A stretch of DNA of 48,626 bases from SHZL01 sp035292625 (GTDB lineage Bacteria; Pseudomonadota; Gammaproteobacteria; Xanthomonadales; SZUA-36), in assembly GCA_035292625.1 (NCBI GenBank), contig DATDPS010000064.1, positions 1 to 48,626 on the forward strand, in the 5' to 3' direction. Of this stretch, positions 26,501-34,003 are shown piece by piece. Each line of letters opens with the position of its first letter. The first letter of the stretch is position 1. The notes beneath the pieces are model-generated. The model saw only the letters and a program-made list of their open reading frames with translations, had not been told where the DNA came from and did no database searches. The position numbers and the translations under genes are program-made.

Positions 26501-26710
26501 GTCGGCGGACTGTTGTTTTCAACCCTCGTCAGTTTGGTGTTTTTGCCCACCATTTACACCGGCCTTGATGTTATGCGTTCGTGGCCGGCTGCTGCAGGGC
26601 GCTGGTTGAAACGAGTCTTGGCGGTGTTTGGCCGGACCCTGGCCTGGCAATTGCGGCGCGCTTTTCGGTGGATCAGGCCCGCGCAGGAGGCGTCTGGAAG
26701 CGCCAGCTGA
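23585..26710 (+). CDS. RND efflux permease, second of a tandem pair
   Basis: 1041 residues with the same overall build as the preceding pump but clearly diverged in sequence. TM4 reads GMLVDNSVVVSESIQTERE (Asp397, Asn398); the second helix block contains VVVNNGIVLIDHVNQLR and RDRLRPILMTVGTTVLGLLPL. The C-terminus carries a long basic cytoplasmic extension (about 1003-1041, rich in Arg and Trp). Tandem RND genes with one adaptor recall MdtBC, where the two permeases form a mixed trimer; the same here is an inference. Confidence 0.93.
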   Translation: MAPARFALNRPVTILMIFVSAVAIGLITSRLLPLEYFPAVDVPFILVDIPYEGSTPKEVEREITRPVEEVIATLSGIKRLESTSAATGAQFEVEFDWGADVAVKAVEARERVEAIRDQLPADIRRINVLKFNFTDQPLLTLRISSERDLSLAYDMLMRQLVRPLERIPGVARVDFQGIEPREILIALDANRVVAHGIDLIDLQSRLQQVNFSDSAGLIRDEGTRYRVSPRGEFRSVEEIQDLVITDSGLRISDIAEVTYDSQRRNYARHLDRKYAIGVSVFKESGANLVDVGRRVMTEVERIRESPEMQGINLFFLEDQAKGVTESLSELLKAGLVGALLSMFVLYFFVRNIPTTLMVSLSVPIAIAITLGVMYFLGLSLNILSMMGLMLAVGMLVDNSVVVSESIQTERERTPGDPQGASLRGVRSVGLAVTAGTLTSAAVFLPIIFGEKDNISIFLTHVAVAIVVSLSISLLIAQTLIPLLASRMQVPATKADGMIERLKFQYVKLLRWNMRHRWLAALSVVLALGSAAIPMSVVETDMFPQNLTRNLFMNFHLDGNYPLEQVKRAVDQVENYLYENQERFEIRAVYTYYDEAGEAQSSVLLTDDDEATRSSQEITRDILEGMPKIAIGKPDFSFERVGGGEQLGITLSGSSSEALENLAEDAVRVLSAVPGLTGVVSAAAIGEEELQVRVDRERANSLGFTTEDVALAVSIALRGVELREFRGEEGEIPVRLQFREVDRKNLDDLRDLKLRNAAGVQVPLMAMVEVSQHSGASRIQRINRQTGLRVTAQLDDISADRAKELIKERMDLLALPPGYQWQFGEGFDEDKEAMQKMIFNLILAIAIIYIVLAAQFESLLYPVSMICTILFSVVGVYWFFLFTGTAFSIMSMIGILILIGVVVNNGIVLIDHVNQLRLQGLDRDEALVQAGRDRLRPILMTVGTTVLGLLPLCIGTTQMGGNGPPYFPMARAIVGGLLFSTLVSLVFLPTIYTGLDVMRSWPAAAGRWLKRVLAVFGRTLAWQLRRAFRWIRPAQEASGSAS

Positions 26711-26743
26711 ATGCGGGCGCGAAGTTCAGGTTGCTGGTTACGG

Positions 26744-27211
26744 CTAGTCGCTGGAAACTTCCTGTGTGGGTTCCTGGTTACCCATGTCCATGCGTACTTT
26801 CCAACGTCCATCCGCTTGACGCGTCCAGATATTGACGTACTTTCCATTGGACATTTGCGTGCCATCCACCAGGACCTGGTAGGTGCCCCAGGTCCAGCCC
26901 ATTTCACCCGAAATTGCTACTTCCGCCAGTTGTGGCTGCCAGTGCAAGCTGAATCCTGGTTCTTCGCCGAAACTGGCGATGGATGCGTCGAAACCATTCA
27001 GCGGTTCACCACTACGCGGCAGCATGAGCGCATTGGGTGCCAGATACGCTGAGAACGCGGTTTTTGGGTCTGTGGATTCGGACAGGCTGGCGAATTCCCT
27101 GTCCGCCTGGAGCAGCTCCATGGCCCACTGTGATTGCCGGGGCTCACCCGCCTGCAGCGTTCCGTTGAAGGAAATGAGAAGGAAAACCCCAATGCTCAGC
27201 GCTTGCATCAT
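26744..27211 (-). CDS. Secreted SnoaL/NTF2-like (DUF4440-type) protein
   Basis: About 155 residues from the ATG at 27211 (a GTG at 27235 would add eight). A signal peptide (MMQALSIGVFLLISFNGTLQAG) is followed by a single NTF2-like domain: QADREFASLSESTDPKTAFSAYLAPNALML at the start, GWTWGTYQVL in the middle and GKYVNIWTRQADGRWKVRMDMGN at the end. This pattern is typical of DUF4440/SnoaL-like proteins, whose functions vary and are mostly unknown. It is convergent with the RND operon (33-base gap) and downstream of dnaE2 on the same strand. Confidence 0.8.
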   Translation of the reverse strand: MMQALSIGVFLLISFNGTLQAGEPRQSQWAMELLQADREFASLSESTDPKTAFSAYLAPNALMLPRSGEPLNGFDASIASFGEEPGFSLHWQPQLAEVAISGEMGWTWGTYQVLVDGTQMSNGKYVNIWTRQADGRWKVRMDMGNQEPTQEVSSD

Positions 27212-27290
27212 CAATTGGCCTGTGAAAGAGCTCACAGCATTATGCGAAATATTTCATGGATCGGCAAAGGCGAGTACCTGTATACGCCGA

Positions 27291-30200
27291 TTAGCAAAAA
27301 TCCCGGGATCTGCTGGATAAACCGTCCGCCAATGCGCTGAAATCGTGCACCCGGTTGGCAATCAGGTGGTGCACCGCACCATCTGTTTCCATGGTGCCAT
27401 CCACGGCAAGCACGGTAGCGCCGAGGATTTCGGCGCGTTGCTGCTCCCACAGGCGTGGCCAGATCACAACGTTGACGTAACCGGTTTCGTCCTCCAGGGT
27501 CAGGAAAATGGTGCCGCTGGCGGTCATGGGCCGCTGCCGCATGGTAACCAGGCCGCAGGCGCGCCCCCGGCTGCCATGCGGCAGTTTGTGTAGTTCGATG
27601 GCTGTCCTGGCACGGCGGTGGCGCAGCATGGGACGCAACAGTGCGATCGGGTGGCGCCCCAGGCTCAGGCCCACGCTGGCGTAGTCGGCGCGGGTGTCGT
27701 CTGCTTCGGAGGGCGGGCGGATGCTGACAAAATCGGGGTCAGGTCCCAGGTTGAGCGGCAAGCCGCCCCCCGACTTCTTTAAGCCCCCGTTTCGCTCGAC
27801 CGCAGCGACTTCCCAGCGTGCCCGGTGGCGATGGCCAGCCAAGCCGCGCAGCGCCGCCGCTTCAGCCAGCACGGCCAGGTCGTGCTGGTCCAGGGCAGCG
27901 CGCCTGGCCAGGTCTTGTATATCCTGGAACTGGCGTTCATTACGCGCCTGCTGCAGTCTTCGCACTGCGTTCTCCCGCATGCCTTTGATCATGCGCAGCC
28001 CCAGCCGCAAGGCCGGCGCATTTCCGCCGGGCGCCAGGGTGCAATGCCATTCGCTGTAGCGCACATCGACCGGCAGGACATTGACGCCGTGGCGGCGGGC
28101 ATCCTGCACCAGTTGCGCGGGCTGATAGAACCCCATCGGCTGTGCGTTCAACAGGGCACAAGTAAAGGCCGCCGGGTGGTGGCGTTTCAGCCAGGCGGAA
28201 ACGTATACCAGCAGCGCAAAACTGGCGGCATGGGATTCGGGAAAACCGTATTCACCAAAGCCCTGGATCTGCCGGAAAATCTGCTCGGCGAAGTCCTCGC
28301 TGTAGCCGCGTTCCAGCATGCCGCTGACCAGGCGCCGGTGCATGTGTTCCATACCACCACGCCGTGCCCAGGCGGCCATCGAGCGGCGCAATACATCAGC
28401 CTCCGAACCGCTGAAACCGGCTGCCACCATGGCGATCTGCATCACCTGCTCCTGGAAAATGGGCACACCCAGGGTGCGCTGCAGCACGGCCTGCAGTGCC
28501 GCGGAGGGATAAATCACCGGTTCGGTACCGCGGCGGCGCTGCAAGTAGGGGTGTACCATGTTGCCCTGAATAGGTCCCGGCCGGACGATGGCAACTTCGA
28601 TTACCAGGTCATAGAAACAGGCTGGCTTCAAGCGCGGCAGCATGGCCATCTGCGCGCGCGATTCGATCTGGAACACGCCGATGGTATCGGCCTGCTGAAT
28701 CATGGCGTAGGTCTCAGGATCCTCGGGCGGGATGTTAGCAATGGTCGGGTCAGAGTAAAGTGCCGGATCAATCTGATCCGACACTTTACTCTGACCCCGG
28801 ATCAGGTCCAGGCAACGATGGATCACGGTCAGCATGCCCAGTGCCAGGCAATCCACTTTCAACAAGCCCAGGGTCTCGAGGTCTTCCTTGTCCCACTGGA
28901 TGACCGTGCGACCGGGCATTGCGGCATTCTCCACTGGCACCAACGCTGCCAGCGGGTTTTCGGAGATCACGAAACCGCCTACGTGCTGCGATAAATGGCG
29001 CGGAAAGCCAATGATCGCCTGAACCAGGTGGATCAGCTGCCGTACCTTGAGATTATCCAGCCGGAAGCCTTGTTCGCCGATGCGGGCAGCGAAGCTTTCG
29101 GGGTTTTCCCACCAGGCCGTATTGCGTGCCAGCAGGTCAGCCTGCGACAGTGAAAACCCCAGCGCCCTGGCCACGTCGCGGATGGCGCTGCGCGGCCGGT
29201 ACGTGATCACGGTTGCAGCCAGCGCGGCACGATCCCGGCCGTACTTGCGGTAAATATACTGGATCACTTCCTCGCGCCGCTCGTGTTCGAAGTCGACGTC
29301 GATGTCCGGAGGTTCACCACGGTCACGGGAAATGAATCGTTCAAACAACATGTTCATCCGCACCGGGTCCACCTCGGTGATGCCAAGGCAGTAGCACACC
29401 GCAGAGTTGGCTGCCGAGCCGCGGCCCTGGCACAAAATGCCCTGGCTGCGAGCGAAGCGCACGATGTCGCAGACGGTCAGGAAGTAGGCCTCGTAGCGTA
29501 ATTCGGAGATCAGTTCGAGCTCTTTCTCGATCTGCGCCCGCAGCGCTGCGTCAATACAGCCAGGCCAGCGCTCGCGTATGCCGGCCTCGGTCAGTTCGCG
29601 CAAATGCATGGCGGCACTGCAGCCTTCGGGCACCACTTCCCGCGGGTAGCGATAGTGCAGCTGCTCCAGCCGGAAACGGCAACGCCGGGCAATCGCCACT
29701 GAGGCTTGCAGCAGTTCCAAGGGGAAAAGTTCTGCCAGGCGGTCGCGTGGCCGCAGGTGCCGCTCGCCACAGGGCAGGGTGCGGTAACCCAGTTCCGCCA
29801 CCGGGCAAGCGCAGCGGATTGCAGCCAGGACATCGTGCAGCATACGCCGGTTGCGCGCGTGCATTTGCACATCGCCACAGGCGGTAACCGGCAGCCCGGC
29901 AAAACGGGCGGTGGTAAGCAGGGTAGAAAGGAGCTGCTGGTCATCAGGCCCCAGCGGCAGGCTGGCGCCCAGCCAGCAACGGCCCGGGAACCAGGTTGCC
30001 AGCCAGTGTGCAGTCAGCAGGTCATCCGCGACAGCCGGTAGCCATATGCACAGGCAGTGATCCAGGCCGTGCTCGAAAGCGGAATCGGGTAGCGCATATT
30101 CACCCTTGGGGACATTGCGGCGGCCGCGGGTGATCAGGGTGCAAAGCTGGGTATAACCCATCTGGTCTTGTGGCAGCAGGACCAGGCGTGAACCGTTCTC

Positions 30201-30446
30201 CAGCCGGAAACTGCTGCCCGGGATGAGCTGGATTGGCCGTCCACTCTGTTCGCAGCGCTGCTGCTCTTCATAGGCGCGCACCACCCCGGCCAGCGAACAC
30301 TCATCGGTGAGGGCGATGGCCAGGTAACCCAGCTCCGCCGCGCGCGCCACCAGTTCCCGCGGGTGCGAGGCACCAGCCAGAAAAGTGAAGTTGCTGATAC
30401 AGACCAGTTCAGCATACTCGGGTGGCTTGGCGGAGCATGGTTTCAT
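27291..30446 (-). CDS. dnaE2: Error-prone DNA polymerase DnaE2 (ImuC)
   Basis: 1051 residues. An N-terminal PHP domain (YAELVCISNFTFLAGASHP, LAIALTDE) leads to the C-family polymerase palm with PDIDVDF at 380-386 (Asp381, Asp383) and KVDCLALGM with Asp532, then the helix-hairpin-helix and an OB domain near the end (RPMTASGTIFLTLEDETGYVNVVIW). DnaE2 is the catalytic polymerase of the SOS mutasome and works with ImuA and ImuB, here encoded at 36112-38333. Residues about 551-566 (GQSKVSDQIDPALYSD) are extra and are encoded by a palindromic repeat. The start ATG touches a LexA box and is the only possible start: an in-frame TAA lies three codons upstream. Confidence 0.96.
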   Translation of the reverse strand: MKPCSAKPPEYAELVCISNFTFLAGASHPRELVARAAELGYLAIALTDECSLAGVVRAYEEQQRCEQSGRPIQLIPGSSFRLENGSRLVLLPQDQMGYTQLCTLITRGRRNVPKGEYALPDSAFEHGLDHCLCIWLPAVADDLLTAHWLATWFPGRCWLGASLPLGPDDQQLLSTLLTTARFAGLPVTACGDVQMHARNRRMLHDVLAAIRCACPVAELGYRTLPCGERHLRPRDRLAELFPLELLQASVAIARRCRFRLEQLHYRYPREVVPEGCSAAMHLRELTEAGIRERWPGCIDAALRAQIEKELELISELRYEAYFLTVCDIVRFARSQGILCQGRGSAANSAVCYCLGITEVDPVRMNMLFERFISRDRGEPPDIDVDFEHERREEVIQYIYRKYGRDRAALAATVITYRPRSAIRDVARALGFSLSQADLLARNTAWWENPESFAARIGEQGFRLDNLKVRQLIHLVQAIIGFPRHLSQHVGGFVISENPLAALVPVENAAMPGRTVIQWDKEDLETLGLLKVDCLALGMLTVIHRCLDLIRGQSKVSDQIDPALYSDPTIANIPPEDPETYAMIQQADTIGVFQIESRAQMAMLPRLKPACFYDLVIEVAIVRPGPIQGNMVHPYLQRRRGTEPVIYPSAALQAVLQRTLGVPIFQEQVMQIAMVAAGFSGSEADVLRRSMAAWARRGGMEHMHRRLVSGMLERGYSEDFAEQIFRQIQGFGEYGFPESHAASFALLVYVSAWLKRHHPAAFTCALLNAQPMGFYQPAQLVQDARRHGVNVLPVDVRYSEWHCTLAPGGNAPALRLGLRMIKGMRENAVRRLQQARNERQFQDIQDLARRAALDQHDLAVLAEAAALRGLAGHRHRARWEVAAVERNGGLKKSGGGLPLNLGPDPDFVSIRPPSEADDTRADYASVGLSLGRHPIALLRPMLRHRRARTAIELHKLPHGSRGRACGLVTMRQRPMTASGTIFLTLEDETGYVNVVIWPRLWEQQRAEILGATVLAVDGTMETDGAVHHLIANRVHDFSALADGLSSRSRDFC
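28747..28797. repeat. 51-base REP-like palindrome inserted in frame in dnaE2
   Basis: Outer arms GGGTCAGAGTAAAGTG (28747-28762) and its exact complement (28782-28797) form a 16-bp stem. After one mismatched pair, inner arms CGGATCA (28764-28770) and TGATCCG (28774-28780) continue for 7 bp around a 3-base loop ATC. The element is 51 bases, exactly 17 codons, and keeps the dnaE2 frame. It has the shape of a repetitive extragenic palindrome. I recall similar arm sequences near REP-associated transposases in other proteobacteria, but I cannot check that here. Confidence 0.85.
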
Positions 30447-30466
30447 ACTGTATTAATATACAGTAT
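30445..30466 (-). promoter_or_regulatory. LexA operator (SOS box) at the dnaE2 start
   Basis: Inverted arms ATACTGTAT and ATACAGTAT flank TAAT, giving CTGT-N8-ACAG, a near-ideal gammaproteobacterial SOS box. Two bases of the ATG of dnaE2 (30444-30446) lie inside the palindrome. On the minus strand the box contains a -10-like TATATT (30455-30460), which would put the transcript start at about 30446-30449, on or next to the ATG. Confidence 0.92.
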
Positions 30467-30553
30467 TTACTTTACACCCGTCATCCCGTCCTAAGGACTG
30501 TCAACACCATCTGTTTGGCCCAGTGGTTCATGATTTGCCCTTTACGGTTCAAT

Positions 30554-31168
30554 TCATTTGCCACCTTGGCGCAAAGCTGGGTCACGCTCACGGCTAACCA
30601 CCCCCGTAATGACCATTTTCATGCCTTCTTCGAAGGATAAATCAAGCGGGGTGAGCGAAGAGCGTGGCAGGAAAAGCGTATAGCCGCCGATTTGGTAGCT
30701 CATGGGCAGGTATACGGCCACCGGCTCATCAACGGTGAGTTGCAGGGGAAGTTGGCTGAAATCCTCCCGTGTTACAAAGCCGATCTGTTCGAAATCCTGT
30801 CCCGGCAGTCGCACCAGGACCACCTTGCTCATGGCGTGGCTGTTGTCCGGACTGAAATAGTCGATGAAATCCTTGATGGAAGAATAAATGGACTTTACCA
30901 GGGGCAAACGGTTGAGGACTTCCTCTCCGTAGGCAAACAGCCTCTGGAACAGCAGGACTTGCGACAGCAACCCCACCAGCACGGTGATCGCGAGTCCTGC
31001 AACCAGGCCCATTCCCGGTATGTACCAACCTGTCGGCAGGAAGCGTGCCAGCAGACCGCCCAGTAACTGCTCAGCCCACTTGGCCAGCCACCACAGGATG
31101 GCCAAGGTAAGGGCGGTGGGAACCACCACTACCAGGCCTTTAAGAAAAAGCTTCCCCAACACGTTCAT
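30554..31168 (-). CDS. DUF502 family membrane protein
   Basis: 204 residues with two transmembrane segments (about 9-26 and 52-72) and the DUF502 core: LPLVKSIYSSIKDFIDYFSPD, VVLVRLPGQDFEQIGFVTRED, VAVYLPMSYQIGGYTLFLPRSS and the C-terminal EGMKMVITGVVS. The family is widespread in bacteria and has no settled function. It is upstream of dnaE2 on the same strand, but dnaE2 has its own SOS promoter in the 107-base gap. Confidence 0.88.
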   Translation of the reverse strand: MNVLGKLFLKGLVVVVPTALTLAILWWLAKWAEQLLGGLLARFLPTGWYIPGMGLVAGLAITVLVGLLSQVLLFQRLFAYGEEVLNRLPLVKSIYSSIKDFIDYFSPDNSHAMSKVVLVRLPGQDFEQIGFVTREDFSQLPLQLTVDEPVAVYLPMSYQIGGYTLFLPRSSLTPLDLSFEEGMKMVITGVVSRERDPALRQGGK

Positions 31169-31275
31169 TGAAATGTCATTTAGTGCTCAAGCAGATACCA
31201 CTTTACCCGAATAGCCAGGAGAGTTCAGTTCAGGTATCCCGCTGGCGGCTGATGGATAGCCTGCGTCCCTCGTGT

Positions 31276-31629
31276 TCATATCGTTTCGCCACGGAACATG
31301 AAATAGGCCGCGCCGACCAGGCAGACACCTGCCCAGAGGTAATCCAGCTTGAGCGGTTCCTTCATGTACAACCAGGCAAATGGCACGAATACCGACAGCG
31401 TAATGATCTCCTGCATGATTTTCAGCTGCCCCAGTGTCATCACTGAATAGCCAATGCGATTGGCTGGAACCTGCAACAGGTATTCGAACAGGGCAATGCC
31501 CCAACTGACCAGCGCGGCGATGATCCACGGTTTTCCGCTGAGGTCGCGCAGGTGGGCATACCAGGCAAAAGTCATGAAGAGATTGCTGCACGCCAGCAGG
31601 CCTGCCGTTGCCAAGATGGGATGGTTCAT
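31276..31629 (-). CDS. DMT-superfamily small membrane protein (DUF486)
   Basis: 117 residues with four predicted membrane helices. Segments FMTFAWYAHLRDL, ALVSWGIALFEYLLQVPANRIGY and LGQLKIMQEIITLSVFVPFAWLYMKEPLKLDY match DUF486, a half-size relative of the drug/metabolite transporters. Its substrate is unknown. Its ATG overlaps the stop of the P1 peptidase gene by four bases (ATGA), so it is translationally coupled to it. Confidence 0.88.
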   Translation of the reverse strand: MNHPILATAGLLACSNLFMTFAWYAHLRDLSGKPWIIAALVSWGIALFEYLLQVPANRIGYSVMTLGQLKIMQEIITLSVFVPFAWLYMKEPLKLDYLWAGVCLVGAAYFMFRGETI

Positions 31630-32831
31630 TGCACTGGACTTTCCAGTCGATTGTATTTTCGCAGGATCTGGCGCACCCGCTCGTGTGGCAATCCATAAAC
31701 CTTGTTGCCGTCAGCACCCGTGAGTGTATGTCCGGCCACCAATGCATTGATGATGGCTTCCTCCGTGGCCTGGACCGTGGCTTCAAACAGGCCATTCATA
31801 TCGGGCAGCATGCTGAGCCGGTTGATTTCCTTTCCCCAGTAGGCGGTCATGCGGTTGGTAGTGGAAAAAGCCAGGAATATGTCACCCGAGCCGCTGTCGC
31901 CATTGCTCCCGACCCGCCCCAACGCCAGCGTTGTCCTACGCGCCAGGCGTTTAAGTTGGGTGGGGATCAGCGGCGCATCGGTGGCGATGATGACAACGAT
32001 GGAGTTGCCTTCAGATTCAGGGTCAGTACCGGATTCCGGTTGCAGGTCGGTGATTTCAGCACCCAGCGGCACGCCGGCAACCACCAATTCCGGCCGTGCC
32101 CCAAAATTGGACTGCACCAGCACCCCCAGTGTGAAATTGCCAAATTCCGTTTCCACGCGCCTCGATGCGCTGCCGATGCCACCGGAAAATCCAAAAGTGC
32201 GCATGCCGGTGCCACCGCCGACATTGCCTTCGCTTACCGGTCCACTCGCGGCGCTGTCGAGCGCCTTGAACACGTCTTCTTTTTGCACATGCTGGCCGTA
32301 GATGTCGTTAAGGAAGCCGTCCCAGGTTTCTGCAACCATGGGCAACCCGCGCGCGTACAGTTCATCTTCTTCGGTGACATTGAGTCGATTCCACTCGATG
32401 ACGGCAGCATGGACCGCACCCACGCTCAGCGTGTTGGTGATGACGACAGGGCCGTGCAACTCGCCAAATTCATCAACAAACCGGCTACCGGTCATTTCAC
32501 CATCACCATTGAATGTATGGTGCCCCGCGGCCACGCCGGCCATGCCTGCTTTACCCAAGGGGAATACCACGGTCACCCCGGTACGCACCGGACCCTTGCT
32601 TACGACCAGGGGGCCTTCGCCAGAAATCAGCGTGACGTGTCCAACTTCAACCCCGGCAACATCGGTGATGGCATTGAACGGTCCCGGTGTGCCGGCAAAG
32701 GGGATGCCGAGATCCCGCGCACGGGCGGTTTCCTGCGCAGCCGGGTTGGTAGCGCCTATGATCATGAAGGTCACCACCAGAGCTTGCAGTGCGCGTTGTC
32801 CGTGTGAACCATGGAAATTCCGCTGCAACAT
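31626..32831 (-). CDS. P1 family peptidase (DmpA/BapA-type aminopeptidase), secreted
   Basis: From the ATG at 32831 the protein has 401 residues with a signal peptide (ALQALVVTFMIIGATNPAAQ). The P1 pattern is clear: ITDVAGVEVGHVTL near the start, TGVTVVFPLG, the N-T-Ser region NTLSVGAVHAAVIEW and GSGDIFLAFSTTNRM, which holds the Ser that becomes the new N-terminal nucleophile after self-cleavage. Members cleave N-terminal residues or beta-peptides. A start 13 codons earlier (32870) is possible but would put the signal peptide too far in. It is coupled to the DUF486 gene by ATGA overlap. Confidence 0.9.
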   Translation of the reverse strand: MLQRNFHGSHGQRALQALVVTFMIIGATNPAAQETARARDLGIPFAGTPGPFNAITDVAGVEVGHVTLISGEGPLVVSKGPVRTGVTVVFPLGKAGMAGVAAGHHTFNGDGEMTGSRFVDEFGELHGPVVITNTLSVGAVHAAVIEWNRLNVTEEDELYARGLPMVAETWDGFLNDIYGQHVQKEDVFKALDSAASGPVSEGNVGGGTGMRTFGFSGGIGSASRRVETEFGNFTLGVLVQSNFGARPELVVAGVPLGAEITDLQPESGTDPESEGNSIVVIIATDAPLIPTQLKRLARRTTLALGRVGSNGDSGSGDIFLAFSTTNRMTAYWGKEINRLSMLPDMNGLFEATVQATEEAIINALVAGHTLTGADGNKVYGLPHERVRQILRKYNRLESPVQ

Positions 32832-32948
32832 CCTGGGCCTCTTCAATGAAAGTGCTGTTATTGCAGGCACACTGCCAACGTGAGGCAGTCGAAATGCCTC
32901 ACGCCTGAATCGGTAACAGCTGTAATCATCGGCACCACGGCCTTCAGG

Positions 32949-33269
32949 TCACAAGGGTGTGGTCAATTTCAAGCCAATGATACCGGCGAGAATCAAGCCA
33001 ACACTGATCAAGCGCGCCGGATTAGCCGGTTCTCCGAGCAGGATTATACCCATCATAACGGTGCCTGCCGCTCCCACTCCCACCCAAACCGCGTAGGCGG
33101 TACCAAGGGGTAACGACTTCATGGCAACACCCAGCAGCCACAGGCTCATCCCCATCGCGACAATTGTTCCAAGGCTGGGCCACAGGCGGGAAAATCCCTC
33201 GCTGTATTTGAGCCCAACCGCCCATGCAACTTCAAACAAACCAGCCAGAAAAAGGACCAACCAGGGCAT
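32949..33269 (-). CDS. sugE: SMR transporter, SugE/Gdx type
   Basis: 106 residues, four membrane helices, and the essential proton- and substrate-coupling Glu13 in LAGLFEVAWAVGLK. The WPSLGTIVAMGMSLWLLGVAMKSLPLGTAYAVWVGVGAAGT stretch is typical of the SugE branch rather than EmrE. Gdx proteins export guanidinium ion, and some confer resistance to quaternary ammonium compounds. Often a guanidine riboswitch precedes the gene; here only 6 bases separate it from the GFA gene, so it has no own leader. Confidence 0.9.
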   Translation of the reverse strand: MPWLVLFLAGLFEVAWAVGLKYSEGFSRLWPSLGTIVAMGMSLWLLGVAMKSLPLGTAYAVWVGVGAAGTVMMGIILLGEPANPARLISVGLILAGIIGLKLTTPL

Positions 33270-33275
33270 TTCGAT

Positions 33276-33773
33276 TCACTCCGTCGCCAGCTGCTTCACC
33301 AGGGCATCCCGGCGCTCCAGGCTTTCCGCGGGCCAGAAGCTCGAGCGCTGGTAGTATTCTTCGACCGCAGGCACGCCAGGAGGCAATATCACCCAAGGTT
33401 GTTTCGAGGCGGTGTAGATATGAATGTCGGGTGGCAGCAGGTCCGGATTATCCAGTGTGCCAATGCGGACGAAGCGGATGGCATCACCAGCGCCGGCGTA
33501 GTTGCTCCACAAGGCAATGCGGCATTTCGGGCAACGGGCAAATTTCTGCCCCTTGCCGCTCAAGGTTGGGACCGTGATTATTTCCGGCTGACCCTTCACC
33601 AGTTTGACACGATCTGCCTCAATCATGGCATTCAGGGCAAAAGCGCTGCCGCTCTCGCGCTGGCACCAGCGGCAGTGGCAACAATGCACGAACAGCGGTT
33701 TGCTCAACAGGCGGTAACGAACCTCACCACAGGTGCAAGCTCCGGCGAGGGATACGGATTCTTTTGTTGACAT
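33276..33773 (-). CDS. GFA family protein (glutathione-dependent formaldehyde-activating fold)
   Basis: From the ATG at 33773, 165 residues with the zinc-binding cysteines of the family: CTC at 13-15, CHCRWC at 32-37 and CPKC at 81-84. The order GACTCGEVRY, CHCRWCQRESGSAF, FARCPKCRIALWS matches GFA/Gfa-like proteins. The prototype was thought to speed the formaldehyde-glutathione reaction, but most homologues have unknown roles. The frame is open upstream for 115 codons without family resemblance. The gene runs into sugE (6-base gap). Confidence 0.88.
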   Translation of the reverse strand: MSTKESVSLAGACTCGEVRYRLLSKPLFVHCCHCRWCQRESGSAFALNAMIEADRVKLVKGQPEIITVPTLSGKGQKFARCPKCRIALWSNYAGAGDAIRFVRIGTLDNPDLLPPDIHIYTASKQPWVILPPGVPAVEEYYQRSSFWPAESLERRDALVKQLATE

Positions 33774-34003
33774 AAAGCCTGGTGACTCCAATCTGCGCGG
33801 CCTGGGATGACCATGACAAAGCGATACGTTTTGCCTGAGCATACACCATCCTGTGGCGCTCCAGCTTGCTGGTAAACTCAACGATGTCGGCAAAGGACTT
33901 CGTCTGATGGCCATGCCGGAATCGCATCGTGAATGCCGGGCCGATTGCGCGGTTTTGCTTTGGGACCGCCGTTTGCCTATCGGCATCTGAAGGATGAAGT
34001 GAG

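Noticed and set aside
27825..28994. A 389-codon plus-strand open frame antisense to dnaE2
   Set aside because: It is the mirror of a well-conserved polymerase frame, rich in His and Gln, and has no recognisable motif or ribosome-binding site.
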